The translations under genes were made by a program, and so were the position numbers. The notes below the pieces were generated by a model. It was not told where the DNA came from, searched no databases, and saw only the letters and a program-made list of their open reading frames with translations. This document shows positions 1 through 11,560 of a DNA stretch of 64,000 bases, in pieces. Location of the stretch: positions 136,764,346 to 136,828,345 of the forward strand of contig NC_080542.1 in the NCBI RefSeq assembly GCF_028640845.1. The letters are read 5' to 3'. This DNA comes from Ahaetulla prasina (taxonomy: Eukaryota > Chordata > Lepidosauria > Squamata > Colubridae). How positions within the stretch are numbered: the first letter of the stretch is position 1; each line of letters starts with the position of its first letter.

Positions 1-765
1 TCAGTAGCCCTTCATATATTATGATGAAAGTTGATGCAGGAAGGAAGAATAGGGTTTATACAGATATAATAAGGCCATCTGTCTTATTCTAAACTGCTGT
101 TTCCATCTTGTGGTGATCAAAGGTATTGATGAAATTCATATATGCTTTGGGCTTACTTCCATTTTTGGATCATTTGTAAAAGCAAATCATCAACGTCAGC
201 ATCATTGCTTAAAGGGAATAGGGCTGTGCAAAAATTTCTTTCTCTCCTGAAAATGTTCTGCAAGAAAGGGAGATGGGTTGGACTGTTTGTTATCCATATG
301 ATTCAATTTAATAGGCTGGTTGTTTTCTGTTATTTTCCTTCCTAAATAATGGAGACAATCCATAGCCTTTTTTATGCAACATTGAATACCATATAAACTA
401 AATCTGTAGAATTCTGTAAAAGATGATGATAAATCACGGAAGACAAGGACAGGATGTTTTCATACGTAGGCATGTTGTAAAGTTTGTAAATTGTATAGCT
501 GGTTTGTGAAATGGAAGATGAAAATGTATTGAAGAATGAATATATTGATGGTTTGATATCCCAGACAATTCCCCCCCCCCGCCGCCGCAAATAGAAATCT
601 GATTGAGCAGAAGACTAAACTGAAATAGAGAATTTCAACTTGTATGTTTATTTTCCTGCCCTGCTATGTATTAGAAGTGCAGTTTGTATGTAGTTTTGAT
701 AATGGCAGCATGTGTAATTAATGCTAACCTTAAAATAACTTCATTGATTTTTTTTTTTCACTTAG
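1..765. other. ESYT2 intron upstream of the first visible exon
   Basis: No exon, clear repeat or RNA gene is visible. There is a C10 run followed by GCCGCCGC near 571-588. The last bases form a good acceptor, a T-rich tract ending in cttag at 761-765. Confidence 0.6.
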
Positions 766-886
766 TGGATTATCTGACACTATAATACTAGATATAATAT
801 CTAATTATCTAGTGCTTCCAAATCGAATCACTGTTCCTTTTGTCAGTGAGGTGCAGATTGCTCAGTTGCGATTCCCCATACCAAAG
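766..886 (+). CDS. ESYT2: ESYT2 exon: end of SMP domain and lead-in to C2A
   Basis: The exon reads in frame 2, 40 codons after one base that completes the previous codon. It includes GLSDTIILDIISNYLVLPNR, the conserved helix closing the SMP domain (the tubular lipid-binding module), and ends in AQLRFPIPK just before C2A. Acceptor cttag, donor gtaagg. The reading frame ends at a codon boundary, which fits the next exon. Confidence 0.95.
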
Positions 887-1613
887 GTAAGGTTTTTAAC
901 ATAATATTTTGACAGAACAAAATGTTTGTTTATCGAAGTGTTTGCAGAACAATCTCTGACAATAATGGTTATAAAAGAACTTAAAATCTAGATACTGAAC
1001 AAATAGTACATTTCTAGCAGCTAGGTAACAATTCTTTGAATGTGGCTTTTAAGCTATTGTTGGACCATTAAATTTCAAAACAGCAGAAAGCTTCTTTTCT
1101 TTCTGCACCATTGGGATATTGTCTGGACACTGTGGGTTGTAACCAGTTGGGTGGATTCTTCCAGTTCATTTAAGAGATGCTAATCCAAGTGGTTCCCCTC
1201 CATCCAGAGATTTCCATGGCAGCATGAAAGAAACTGGAGAAGTGACACATTTCTGAATGCCTGTAACATGCAAAGTATTTGGTTTTATTGGTCTCTGTAG
1301 TTGAGATACATCTAGAAATTGTTGGGTTTCCCCCCCCCCCCGAACTCATTTCCTACTATTATTAAAATTATGACAAAGATGTATGTAAATAACATAAAAT
1401 TAATGACAACTTATCTCTGTGACGTTTTTTCTCCTTTATCCTAGTCTCAGCAATGTCCACAAGGCAAAGGCGGGCACGGGGGCATCAAAAAAGTAAAAAT
1501 GGAGATTACAGTGTTGTGATTAAAAGCCCACTCCCTTAGTGCATATGCGGATGTCACACATGTGTACAAAGAGTGGGGGAGAGCTTCAGTTCCACTGCTG
1601 TATCTTGATGCTT

Positions 1614-1614
<1 letters not shown>

Positions 1615-1671
<57 letters not shown>
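1615..1671. repeat. (CT)n(CA)n compound microsatellite
   Basis: About 11 CT units run directly into about 17 CA units. It lies in an ESYT2 intron between 886 and 1937; the rest of that intron shows nothing I recognise. Confidence 0.97.
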
Positions 1672-1672
<1 letters not shown>

Positions 1673-1936
1673 CTACTGTTTCTTACTGTACATCTTTATT
1701 AAAAGTGATACAATTAGGAGGAAGTATGCCTTCATTTATTTTAGTTACTCACTACCTGTATAGGTTTAACAATTCATAGCTACTATGATTAGTTTCCATA
1801 ATAACTTTTTTTTAAAAAAGAACCAATTCAGCTTTCAATCTAGAGAATTCATTAGGACATAAACAACATTCAGTTATGCTGATGATATCTTACTGCTGAA
1901 TGTTGAATGATGACAACTTTTCTTGCCTCTTCTCAG

Positions 1937-2113
1937 GGTGTACTAAGAATACACTTCCTTGAAGCTCAGGATCTTGAGGGAAAAGATACTTACTTAAAGG
2001 GACTTGTTAAAGGAAAATCTGACCCTTATGGAATCATTCAAGTGGGAAATCAAATTTTCCAAAGCAAAGTTATCAAAGAAAATCTTAATCCAAAGTGGAA
2101 TGAAGTTTATGAG
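1937..2113 (+). CDS. ESYT2: ESYT2 exon: first part of C2A
   Basis: The 59 codons start GVLRIHFLEAQDLEGKD and end NPKWNEVYE. This is the first half of C2A. The Asp in GKD and in KGKSDPYG are the loop-1 Ca2+ ligands of a type-II C2 domain. Acceptor tctcag, donor gtatga, both phase 0. An ATG at 1907 is in frame but intronic, so the longer open frame is not the exon. Confidence 0.97.
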
Positions 2114-2987
2114 GTATGAAACTACTGCCCAATATTAGTTTTGAAAAATGTGTTTAAGCATTTAGATCCTTTAAGACTGATATCATATAATTCTATTATA
2201 AATATGTTGATCTTAAATGATTTTTTTAACTGTTGGAGAAAAATTGCTGTTGCACTTTAGTAGAACAGTTTAGATAAAATATCAAGTTAAGTTTAGTATA
2301 AAAATAAGCCTTGGAGTTCGTATATGTTCTTCTTTCTCACCCTGTCTCTGATTTCCTCAACTGTGTTTTACTAGCAAGTTGCAATTTCATATTAGATCTA
2401 TACCAGTGGTTCCCAAACTTTTTCAGTCCGCCGCCCATTTGGTGCTACAAACTCATCCTCAGTGCTCCCACCCCCTATAAATAGCATTGTTCGAATAGCG
2501 GTTTGCAGGTTCTGTGGCTAGGTGATCGTGTGACTGGGTGGGCGTGGTCATGTGACTGGGTGGGCGTGGCCAACTCTCCCCCCCTCTCTTTCTCTCCTTC
2601 ATCTCTTTCTTCCCTCTTTCTCTCCATCTCTCTTTCTCCCTCCTTTCTCGCCTTCATCTCTCTTTCTCCCCCTCATCTTTCTTTCTCTCCTTCATCTCTC
2701 TTTCTGGACGCGGCACCTTAGACCTGCACTCCACTGTGTGTGCATTCACCCAACTGTGCCTGGCTCTGGCTGCTCTCACTGAGCTTCACAATGGGGCAGA
2801 CGGCGTCCCTCCTCCTCCTCCTGGAGCCCATTATGACAGGGAGCATTGGCAGCAGCCGGGCCAGCCAGTGTTCTGAGGTGGAGAAAAGTTGCGCGTCTTC
2901 CCGAGCAACCGGATGGGGTAGGGTAGGCTTGCACCACACAGGTGGGAGGTGGCTGCAGGACAGTCCTCCTAGGTTAGCAGAAGGCTG

Positions 2988-3355
2988 TGTCAGGCCTGGA
3001 AACCATACTAGGCTGTAGGTTTCCAGACGCTGCCACATTTCTCCCCTGAGGGGAAGAAGGGGGGTTGAGGGGTATGGTAACATTCTTCAAGCGATCAAGG
3101 TCAGATTGTGTTCACATCTGCAGAAGGAGGGCAAGAAGAGGTTTCGAATAAAGTGGAAGACGTTGGACCATGGGACCGGCAAAGGGGTTAGGGGGGTGGG
3201 ACTCTTGGGGTTTGTATAACTGGGAAAAGAATCCGGAAGTTTCAGTTTTGGAATTTCACTCATCGTGTGCCAGTTTCCTCATGCTAGTAAAGAACTTTGA
3301 AAGACAATGGCTTCAGAGTTTTTTTTATGCAGAAGAGGTTTTTCTGGAACCTTGT
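2988..3355 (+). mobile_element. LTR copy A inside the hAT element
   Basis: It starts TGTCAGGCCTGG and runs to ttctggaaccttg. The same sequence, reverse complemented, forms the solo LTR at 21661-22030. The expected terminal bases are lost at the junction with copy B. Strand is a guess from a TATAAC-type box (gtttgtataactggg, about 3214-3228). Confidence 0.75.
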
Positions 3356-3359
3356 CATT

Positions 3360-3633
3360 AGTTCTTTACTAGCATAAGGAAACTGGCACACGATGAGTGA
3401 AATTCCAAAACTGAAACTTCCGGATTCTTTTCCCAGTTATACAAACCCCAAGAGTCCCACCCCCCTAACCCCTTTGCCGGTCCCATGGTCCAACAGTCTT
3501 CCACTTTATTCGAAACCTCTTCTTGCCCTCCTTCTGCAGATGTGAACACAATCTGACCGTGACCGCTTGAAGAATGTTACCATACCCCTCAACCCCCCTT
3601 CTTCCCCTCAGGGGAGAAATGTGGCAGCGCTTG
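3360..3633 (-). mobile_element. LTR copy B, inverted relative to copy A
   Basis: This is a reverse-complement copy of about 3018-3299 with only a few differences seen by eye over about 275 bases. It lacks both LTR ends: it begins at agttctttactagcat and stops at gtggcagcg. With copy A it forms a long near-palindrome with a spacer of about 60 bases. Confidence 0.85.
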
Positions 3634-4739
3634 GATGGGGTAGCTAGCGCCTGGCTATCCCATCCAAGTGCCTCACTGGCTACCTGATCCAAGCGCCTCG
3701 CTAGTGGCTGGCGACCATGTAGCTAGCGAGGCGCTTGGATGGGATAGTGAGAGGCTTGTGGCCACTAGTCACCCCGTCCAACCGCCTTACTAGCCACGTG
3801 GCTGCCAGCCACTAGCAAGGCGCTTGGATGGGGGTAGGCTGTGGCTGGCAGCTGGGCGGACGCAGGTCGACCATCTTTCCCAGCCCCGCTTCCCCGAGGG
3901 CAGCACTCAGCTATACTTGCCTAGTCTGCTGCTGGAGTGGTTGGGGGCAGTCTGAGGTGGGCATTTGGGAGCAGAGTGGGAGGCCACTGCGTCCTTGGCC
4001 ACGGCAAAGGTAGGAAAGCAGGCTGGGCCACATGGTCAAGGAGCCAAAGAATAGCTGCAGCTATGTCTTGGTGTGTCACTAAGGCAAGCTGTGCAATACT
4101 GCAAGTGAGGCCAATAAATAGTGGTGGGGCAGGGCAGGGCAAGGAGCGGGCGAACCAGCAATTTAACAAACGGTTCAGTGTGCTGTGAGGCCAATAAATA
4201 GTAGTGGGGAGGGGCAGGACAAGGGGCAGGGTGAGCCAGCAAGGCTGTGAGGGGCCCACCTCCAGCACTCCTCTGCCACCCCCCTTGCCTCTTAGCACCC
4301 CCCTAAGTCATCCCACCGCCCCCAGGGGGCAGTGCCGCCCACTTTGGGAACCACTGATCTATACCATAAAAACCGTGGAAATGCCAGTAAATGAATGGTT
4401 TGGAGTGAATACTATAGTATAATACTAGTCTAAGGCAAGAGAGACTCAGATTAAAGATCCTGCTTAATCATGGACATTATTGGATAATTTTGGGCTGAGA
4501 TAGAATTACTAACCCAATCTATCTTTACAAGTTTTATAAGATAAAGATGAGTATAAAAACCCATGTGTACTGCCCTGGGCTCACAGAAGAAAGAGGCTTC
4601 CTAAATTTTTAATCACATCAGAGAGAAAACATTGTATATTTGACAATAATCTGTTAATGTTTTTAATCTAATTTAAAAACCTTGTAATCTAAGTCATACA
4701 TTTAGACTGAATTGGCTATCTGGTTTGTTATATTTCCAG

Positions 4740-4822
4740 GCCTTAGTTTATGAACATCCAGGACAAGACTTGGAGATTGAACTCTTTGATGAAGATCCAG
4801 ACAAGGATGACTTTCTAGGAAG
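4740..4822 (+). CDS. ESYT2: ESYT2 exon: C2A, Ca2+-binding loop 3
   Basis: It encodes ALVYEHPGQDLEIELFDEDP and then DKDDFLG plus two bases of a Ser codon. The DEDPDKDD string supplies the loop-3 Asp ligands for Ca2+ in C2A. Acceptor tttccag, donor gtaagt. The split Ser codon is finished by the next exon. Confidence 0.97.
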
Positions 4823-4959
4823 GTAAGTATCAAGCCATTTGCATACCTTTTTAAAAAATAATAATAATTGAAATCCTATCCTGGAATCTTACTATCCAGA
4901 TCAGTCCATAAATGAAAGCGTAAAGGTAAGCTCTAAGAGTCAGAAAGAAGCTAGCAGGC

Positions 4960-4982
4960 ATATATATATATATATATATATT
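4960..4982. repeat. (TA)n microsatellite
   Basis: About 11 TA units in the intron 4823-5491, which otherwise shows no recognisable element. Confidence 0.95.
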
Positions 4983-5491
4983 TCCTATGTTTTTCTATTA
5001 TTACTTGAGTGTATGCAAAATTCTGTGCCTTCAAAAAGTTAGTAATACTTTTGGTAGAAACATTTTTAAAAGATACCACATGAAAAGAAAGCAAAGCAAT
5101 ATTGATTGTAGTAGAAATAGTCATTCACAGCTCTAATTAATGCACATAGGTTCTTTTTCATTTTGAATATACAGTACGTTTGGCCTTTACTACGTAAAGG
5201 AATAGACAATCACAAAACTGTTTATCCTTGCTTCTCTTCTCCCTCCTTCCCAATATCTTGTTCTGCTTCAAAGACCTAAAGTTTTCTGCAGCAGACCCTA
5301 CCATCTTATTCACAGTTCTTAAAACAAGATAAGCTTTATTTCATACCTCAATCACATATCCTTCTTTTTGTTAAGAATTGCTTTTTCAGTTTTTTTCTAG
5401 TGTATTCACCATTTTGCTGCTACAAAATTCCAGCTTCAGGTTCTGTAGTTCAGATAATGGTCTTCTAATGCATTGCATTGTGTTTTTTTAG

Positions 5492-5540
5492 CCTGACGAT
5501 AGACTTAATTGAAGTTGAAAAGGAACGTCACATAGATGAG
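5492..5540 (+). CDS. ESYT2: ESYT2 exon: C2A, short 49-bp exon
   Basis: One base completes Ser, then 16 codons LTIDLIEVEKERHIDE. It is the C2A strand after loop 3. Acceptor tttttag, donor gtaaat. Phase leaves the frame at a codon boundary. Confidence 0.96.
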
Positions 5541-5894
5541 GTAAATCTCTATTCAGCCTGGGGAGGACAGTGGCAAGGAAGGTTCATACAATAAATCTGC
5601 AGTGCTTAATCATATATTGGATCTGGATTACAATTTCAGCAAAGGTTTCAGATTTCCTTGAATAGATTTTCTTAGTTTGATTATAGCATTTTGTGTTAAC
5701 AAGTGAAATTGAAGGCAAAAGCCATGGGAGTGGAATACAAGCAGTCTTACGGCCATAAAGAGCTATAAGTCATAAGACATGACAATCATAGAGGGTCTGT
5801 CATGTGACCACCTTGATTTTATTACCTTTCTGCAGTGGACATTAATCGAATCTCTGCTGTTGTTAAATGAATCCATGGTCATCAAACAAATAGC

Positions 5895-6032
5895 AATAGT
5901 AGTAGCCCTTAGACTTATATACTGCTTCACAATGCTTTACAGCCCTCTCTAAGCGGTTTACAGAGTCAGCATATTGCCCCCAACAATCTGGGTCCTATTT
6001 TACCGACCTCAGAAAGCTGGAAGACTGAGTCA
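5895..6032 (-). repeat. tRNA-derived SINE, 3' part (left half, split by a hAT element)
   Basis: Read on the minus strand, this is the body and tail of a squamate tRNA SINE; the tRNA-like head is at 6834-6915. Its central part (agattgttgggggcaatatg) matches the SINE at 19205-19486. The hAT element at 6041-6825 split the copy. Confidence 0.8.
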
Positions 6033-6040
6033 ACCTTGAC

Positions 6041-6825
6041 CAGGGGTGTCAAACTGAAAGCCAGCGGGCTGGATCCTGGCCCAAGGGGCAGCCATGGAAG
6101 TGGCGAAGGAATGGACCATAGTGCCTCTGCCAGTGAAAATGGAGTGCACAGCCCTCCCAGGCCCCGTTTTGGCCTGAACAGCAGCCCTCTGCCGGTGAAA
6201 ATGTCTCCCCCGGACTCCGTTTTTGCTGGCAGAGGGCTTCAGGAGACAGTCCAGGCTGAAAATGGGGCCCGGGGGAGAGCGTGCCCCCCCTTGGGATCTG
6301 TTTTTGCTGGCAGAGGGGTAGCAAACCAAACCAAAAGCAAAACAAAATGAAAGGAGAAATGTTTCCCCTTTTGTATTTGAGCATCAAGAAGGGACAGGAA
6401 AGGAGAAAGGGGAAATAGGAAAGACAAAGAAAAAGAAGGAAAAATGGGAAGAGAGTAAGGAAGGAAAAAGAAGGAAAGAGGCAAAGGAAGAAGAAAGGAG
6501 AATGAAGAGGAAAGGAAGGAAGGAAGAGAGGGAGGAAGGAAGGAAGGAAGGAAGGAAGGAAGGAAGGAAGGAAGGAAGGAAGGAAGGAAGGAAGGAAGGG
6601 AAGTTCTGCCTTAGAATTTGGCCACCAGCAGATAGCAAGGCTGCTCTGGAGGGCAAGGGTTTGGCACTCTCCCTGGTCTTCCCTTCCTCTGCTGGAGACA
6701 ATGGATCCCCCCAGCTCCTCCTGGGTGATGTCCAGCTGGCCATACCCACCCTGGTCATGCCCTCTCCCTCTCGGTCAAATGCAACCTTGATGCGGCCCTC
6801 AATGAAATCGAGTTTGACACCCCTG
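6041..6825. mobile_element. Non-autonomous hAT-type element with TSD
   Basis: Terminal inverted repeats are CAGGGGTGTCAAACT and its complement. Flanks accttgac (6033-6040) and accttgag (6826-6833) match at 7 of 8 bases. It is inserted in a SINE. No transposase is visible. It contains a long AAGG tract at 6509-6600. Confidence 0.88.
6509..6600. repeat. (AAGG)n microsatellite inside the hAT element
   Basis: A purine-only tract made mostly of GGAA units, preceded by about 100 bases of irregular purine-rich sequence from 6390. The open frames on both strands here are artefacts of the repeat. Confidence 0.95.
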
Positions 6826-6833
6826 ACCTTGAG

Positions 6834-6915
6834 CCTGGTGGGAATCGAACTCCAGGCAGTGAACTGAATTAGCCTGCAATACTGCATTCTAGCCACTGAG
6901 CCACCGCGGCACCAC
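6834..6915 (-). repeat. tRNA-derived SINE, tRNA-like head (right half)
   Basis: On the minus strand it has a good A box (TGGCTCAGTGG) and B box (AGTTCGATTCC), the internal RNA polymerase III promoter. It continues at 5895-6032 on the far side of the hAT insertion. Confidence 0.82.
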
Positions 6916-6919
6916 AAAT

Positions 6920-7080
6920 GCTGTGGTTAAGCAAACCAGTGGTTTGCTATGGACATGATCTTAGCTAACACCAGAAATAAGGGCCAGTTTTTGGCAAAAC
7001 AATCATAAAATGTGGTCATATGATTGCAGGATGCTGCAGACGGCTGTAAAAGTTCCTGTTAAATGTGTTTTGAGATGTCC
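6920..7080. repeat. Diverged dispersed squamate repeat fragment
   Basis: The text around aagcaaaccagtggtttgctat and gtggtcatatgattgcaggatgctgcaga also occurs, diverged, at 13700-14050 and 22400-22690, so it is an interspersed repeat. Its class is not clear. A matching piece lies at 5745-5840, on the other side of the SINE and hAT block. Confidence 0.55.
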
Positions 7081-7352
7081 TAAGTTAAACATTCAGATGC
7101 TTAATTCTAAAAAGTCATTACATGTATTTTATTATCAAATAATTTTACTATAGTTTTCTGGGTGAAATGCAGGAATCAGTACAATTATTGCCTGTTAGAT
7201 AAAATGTTTTTATTCTGTCAGCTACAATGCCTTTAGCTGTTTTCATATGAAGTGTCCTTAGTTGGCTTCGCCCAGGAATTTGTATGCAATGTTGGTAAAT
7301 TTTGCAGCAAACGGCTTTGGTTCTTACGATACTTTATGGACTTTCCTTACAG

Positions 7353-7442
7353 TGGTTTACTTTGGATGAAGTCTCCAAAGGAAAATTACACTTAAAACTC
7401 GAATGGCTCACGTTGAAGTCTACTGTTGAAAATCTTGACCAG
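7353..7442 (+). CDS. ESYT2: ESYT2 exon: end of C2A
   Basis: Thirty codons, WFTLDEVSKGKLHLKLEWLT and on to ENLDQ. This is the last strand of C2A and the short linker to C2B. Acceptor ccttacag, donor gtatat, both phase 0. Confidence 0.97.
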
Positions 7443-8139
7443 GTATATTTGTCTACTTTTTTTTTTTTTTGCGTTTGAAGAGGCTGTCATTAAAAATACG
7501 TCTTTATATGTGTGGTTGTCCACATTCATTTAGATATGCTCTATTTCTAGAAGAACACAGAATAAAACCAAAGATTTATTTAGGCACAAAAATACCAAAT
7601 TCTCTCAGCAAGTCAAAAATAAGGGGCTTCATTAGGAAATCTTGCTTTTTGATCTCTGGGTAAGAAAGGGCAGACTGAAAACTTCTTGGCAGAAAACAGA
7701 GCCAATGACTATGGCAAATGAGGAGCCAGGGAGTAGACTGGCTCTTTCACAATTCCTCTCTGGACAAGGAGAGGACTTGAGGTTGCCCACAAATACTCCA
7801 TTCAGCTGTTCCTCATGAGGAGACTGAAAGATGGTGGCCTTTGGTATATCTGGAGCTCTGGGAGATGAGGGAAGAACCATCTTGCTCAAACCATACTTGG
7901 CAGCTTTGAAAGAATACTAAATTTGCATATTTTTCTCATCACTTTCAGAAATTGTGTGTTAATTTGTTTTTATCTATTAGAAATCTTTGGATTGACAAGT
8001 TTTATAACACTGGGTGAATTTTAACTTCAAGTTTAAGAATTTTTTTAAATTTTTTTTGAATAAAAGCAAGAGAGTGATTTTAAAAAGTTACAAATAAATA
8101 AGGATCTAGATAAATTTGAAGTAAGATTTTATTTTTACT
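7443..8139. other. Intron sequence with no recognised element
   Basis: I see no exon, RNA gene or clear repeat here. The open frame at 7632-7889 (-) has no recognisable domain. Confidence 0.5.
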
Positions 8140-8141
8140 TA

Positions 8142-8537
8142 CCGTATATACTCGAGTATAAGCCGAGTTTTTCAGCACGTTTTTTGTGCTGAAAAACGTC
8201 CCCTCGGCTTATATTCGGGTCTATATGGCTTATACTCGAGTTTTTTTTTTTTTAAGCCCCTCGGCTTATACTCGAGTATATACGGCTTATACTCGAGTTT
8301 TTTTTTTTTTTTTTTTTCACATTTTACCGGACGGCGCGGGGAAGCCCTGCCGGTGCAGTGAGAGGGCGGGGCGGGGGAGCCGCCAGCCTTCTCAGCTGAG
8401 AGGAGGTTTCCCCAACCGGTAGGTGCCTCATTTCCCACCCTCGGCTTATACTCGAGTCCCCAGTTTACCCCAGTTTTTGGGGTAAAATTGGGGACCTCGG
8501 CTTATACTCGGATCGGCTTATATTCGAGTATATACGG
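8142..8537. mobile_element. Palindrome-rich DNA element with CCGTATATACTCGAG ends, copy 1
   Basis: Both ends are inverted copies of CCGTATATACTCGAGTATAA with a few changes, flanked by TA on each side (8140-8141 and 8538-8539), as for elements that duplicate a TA. Inside, cggcttatactcgag recurs several times in both orientations. No protein is encoded. A second copy is at 27012-27404. I know the motif as a widespread amniote repeat but cannot name its superfamily with confidence. Confidence 0.8.
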
Positions 8538-8539
8538 TA

Positions 8540-9583
8540 CTAAATCCATATGCTGCACACTCACTTATAAGGAATTAATTATAAGAAACCTTCCTCTGGG
8601 AAAGTGCTTTTGTCCATTTTTTATATGTTTTATTTTTTTTAAAAAAATCGAAAGATAAAACTTTAAAAATTGGACACTAGAAGGAACTAAATACTACAAT
8701 TAAAGGGGAAGAACACTCCAACTAGACTTACAGAATGAAGCAAAATATTTTAACACTGGACATACTGAAGGATACTTTTGAACAATGGACCCAGAAGCTA
8801 ATTTTAAAAAGCTCTATCTCTATACATAGATTATGTCTATAAAAAATTATGGAAACAGGAACATAAGAAACTCAAGTACCCAAGTGCCCTGAAAAAATTT
8901 AGTCCCTGAATTTGGGAGAGAAATACTATGTAGAGTTTTTCATATTCCCCCATCCCCCGTACAAACCATAAGTATTTCAGGCAAAGCAAAAAGAATTTAT
9001 TAGGGTTGAGAAGTCTTTATATTAAGCGCAGAAACAAATAATATATTCAATATTTATGTTAGATCATCATGACGCAATGAATCGAACAATAGAAGGCATT
9101 GATTCTAGATAACATTTCACAAATGGCAGATTTATGTTTTATGTCATTTACTTTCCCAGTTGAGTGGGTTTCTTCACACTTGCAAGTTTATTCAAGGACT
9201 TCAGTATTCACTTTGCTTTTCATATCATTTCTCATATGTAGAACAGTTACAGTTATTGAAAAATAATTCCATGGACTTACTTAGAAATAGCACTAGCAGC
9301 AAGAATAAGGCAGTGAAAACATTCTCACGTTGCGGAATTTTTTTTCAGATAAATTTTTATTCAAATCTAGTTTGGTTAAGTTTGGAAATAATTAAAATAT
9401 TTTACTTTAGGATAAAAGTTGGCTATCTCGTTCTTTGATATATAAGACATAGTAATACTTAATTTTAAATTATTATGTATAATTACACTTTTATTTTCTA
9501 GTTTGCATTTTATAACTTGCTTTCTTTTTAGCTAGAGACAAAGTACGAAACTAAAGTTTTTAATGATATTTTTATGATTTTAG
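8540..9583. other. AT-rich intron, nothing recognised
   Basis: No repeat or gene signal recognised before the acceptor ttttag at 9578-9583. The open frame at 9160-9438 has no known domain. Confidence 0.5.
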
Positions 9584-9679
9584 GTGCTAAGAAGCATTAG
9601 AGCTGATAAAGATCAAGCCGACGATGGGCTTTCATCAGCATTGCTTATTCTTTATTTGGATTCAGCACGAAATCTGCCA
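9584..9679 (+). CDS. ESYT2: ESYT2 exon: start of C2B
   Basis: Thirty-two codons, VLRSIRADKDQADDGLSSAL then LILYLDSARNLP. It opens C2B. Acceptor ttttag, donor gtaagt, phase 0. The 5.5-kb intron that follows is the longest seen in this gene. Confidence 0.97.
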
Positions 9680-11019
9680 GTAAGTTTTGGGTGATAATGA
9701 AGCTTCTCTTGAGTGATTCCTAATTTTCTTTGGTCACACATTGCTTACTACTGTGCCACTTTGCCTCACTAGTCACATTATGTTTTAATTACTTCTGCTC
9801 ATGCATTCCATTACATTGATAATTTTTTTATGATAAACATACCTTGTGGCTGAATTTATTTTGCAGGATCAGTAATCTAGTCACGTTTATAGAACAGTGC
9901 CATTTTCATTCACAATAAATTTACAGCATTTATTAATGTGGTAATCTTACGATTTTGTGGACACTTTCTGAAATGAAAAAAATAGATAGTTGGTCAATTC
10001 CAGCTTCGAACGAATGAATACGCTTCTAAATCTGGAGCTATGGTGCTGTAGGACATGTGTGTGCATATTTGCTTTCAAATGGTGCTCTTTTTTTCTGTGA
10101 ATGGAATCTCATTTAAGGTAAAATATTTAAAATCTAAACAATATATTAGGATGATCTGAGCAAGGAAGAATCATGCTTTGTTGTAGCAGATCAGTAGAGA
10201 TAACTGAAAGCCAGCTTCTGATGTTGTGGATTGCTAATGAAAATGACTTTTTTTTTTGGCTATTCTAGACTATTTTTCATATATATAAATGTTTGAGCAG
10301 GGTTGGTGTAAATGCTTTCCCACATATGCTTGCAAGCTTATAATTAAAAGATCTGTTTACGGTCCCCAAATAGCAGTTCCCAGAATAGCTGTGGAAACAC
10401 CTTTCACTTTGTAAAAATAAAATGTGCCCACACACACTGTCCCAATTGTACAGATTTTTCATTTCTGTACAGAGAGAACTCAGATATGTATAATTGGAGG
10501 GCTTCACAGAAAATTCCATATATTTAAACTGTAAATCATGGTATGTCTTTTAATGCCTTTTTATCCAGGACTAAATAAAAAATAATGAAAGGTCCCCAAA
10601 TAAATCCAAGGATGTGATGTTTGTAACGAAGCATACATTTGCCTTCTTCATCTGGCTTTTAGGAAGGAAACTCCTAATGAAGTTTACTAATGTGATTTGA
10701 AGATAAAATATTAGACAAAGATCAATGGTCATGAAGTTTTCTAATTACAATTTTGCTATTTCAAAAACAGAATTCCTCCTGAACACTAGTTGGTTCTGAA
10801 GTTGGTAACAATGATAATAGTGTATATATAGGAACTGCAATATTTTTGATCGGCAATATTTTTAAAAACTTGTTCTGGTAAAACTTTTCTATTCTTTTCT
10901 TTGATAAAAAATAATAACAGTGAATAATCATATACATATACAGTTATAATCATATCATTGACTTACAATGATCCATTTAGTAACTGTTCAAAGTTACAGT
11001 GGCACTGAAGAAAGTGACA
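9680..11019. other. AT-rich intron, nothing recognised
   Basis: No exon-like or repeat signal that I can support. Confidence 0.45.
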
Positions 11020-11053
11020 TGGATGGATGGATGGATGGATGGATGGATGGATG

Positions 11054-11111
<58 letters not shown>
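11020..11111. repeat. (GGAT)n(AGAT)n microsatellite
   Basis: About nine GGAT units followed by about fourteen AGAT units. It abuts the 3' end of the LINE-like fragment at 11112-11560, so it probably grew from that element's tail. Confidence 0.97.
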
Positions 11112-11112
<1 letters not shown>

Positions 11113-11560
11113 TAACAACTTTATTGTTCATTTTGAATGTACACTAATCGGCATAAATTAAAATGAAATTTCATTGCATACAGCTCTCAAAGGATCACCA
11201 TCTCCAATATACACTACATAAACATGAGAAACAAAAACAAATAAATACCAATAAATACAAAATTTATGGATATACCTACATATACTATGTTACACAGAGA
11301 AACAACACAGTCTTGTTGGATGTACACATGTACATGGTGAGAAAAATGAATCTCGCGAGTTGTCAGACGGATGGCATAGGGAACAAAGCTGTTACAGATT
11401 CTGGAAGTCCTGCTAGAAATATTTTGAAACCACCTCCCAGACGGGAGCAACAGAAACAGACCATGAAGTGGGTGTGTGGGGTGTCTAACAATGCTTTCAG
11501 CTCTAAACACACAGCACTTATAAGCAGTACCCTCAATAACAGGAAGTGAACTCTTGAATA
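11112..11560 (-). repeat. LINE 3'-end fragment (minus), family not assigned
   Basis: Begins ttaacaactttattgttcat and contains a stretch around gttacagattctggaagtcc that I recall from a dispersed squamate LINE 3' region. The direction follows from the tail microsatellite at its left end. No intact coding frame belongs to it; the long open frames on both strands are AT-rich chance frames. Confidence 0.55.

Larger units (their letters stand above)
2404..4356. mobile_element. Non-autonomous hAT-type DNA transposon with 8-bp TSD
   Basis: The ends are inverted copies of CAGTGGTTCCCAAA. The flanks atctatac at 2396-2403 and 4357-4364 are an exact 8-bp target duplication, the hAT hallmark. No transposase frame is seen. 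The inside holds a pyrimidine-rich tract (2575-2705), two LTR copies in opposite orientation (2988-3633) and short repeated units built on a GGCGCTTGGATGGG-like core (3630-3850), in both orientations. It sits in an ESYT2 intron. Confidence 0.9.

Noticed and set aside
1907..2119. Separate small gene starting at 1907
   Set aside because: The ATG is intronic; the conserved reading starts after the acceptor at 1936.
6384..6917. Long minus-strand open frame of 177 codons
   Set aside because: It reads through the AAGG microsatellite as FLPS repeats and lies in a hAT element; no real protein.
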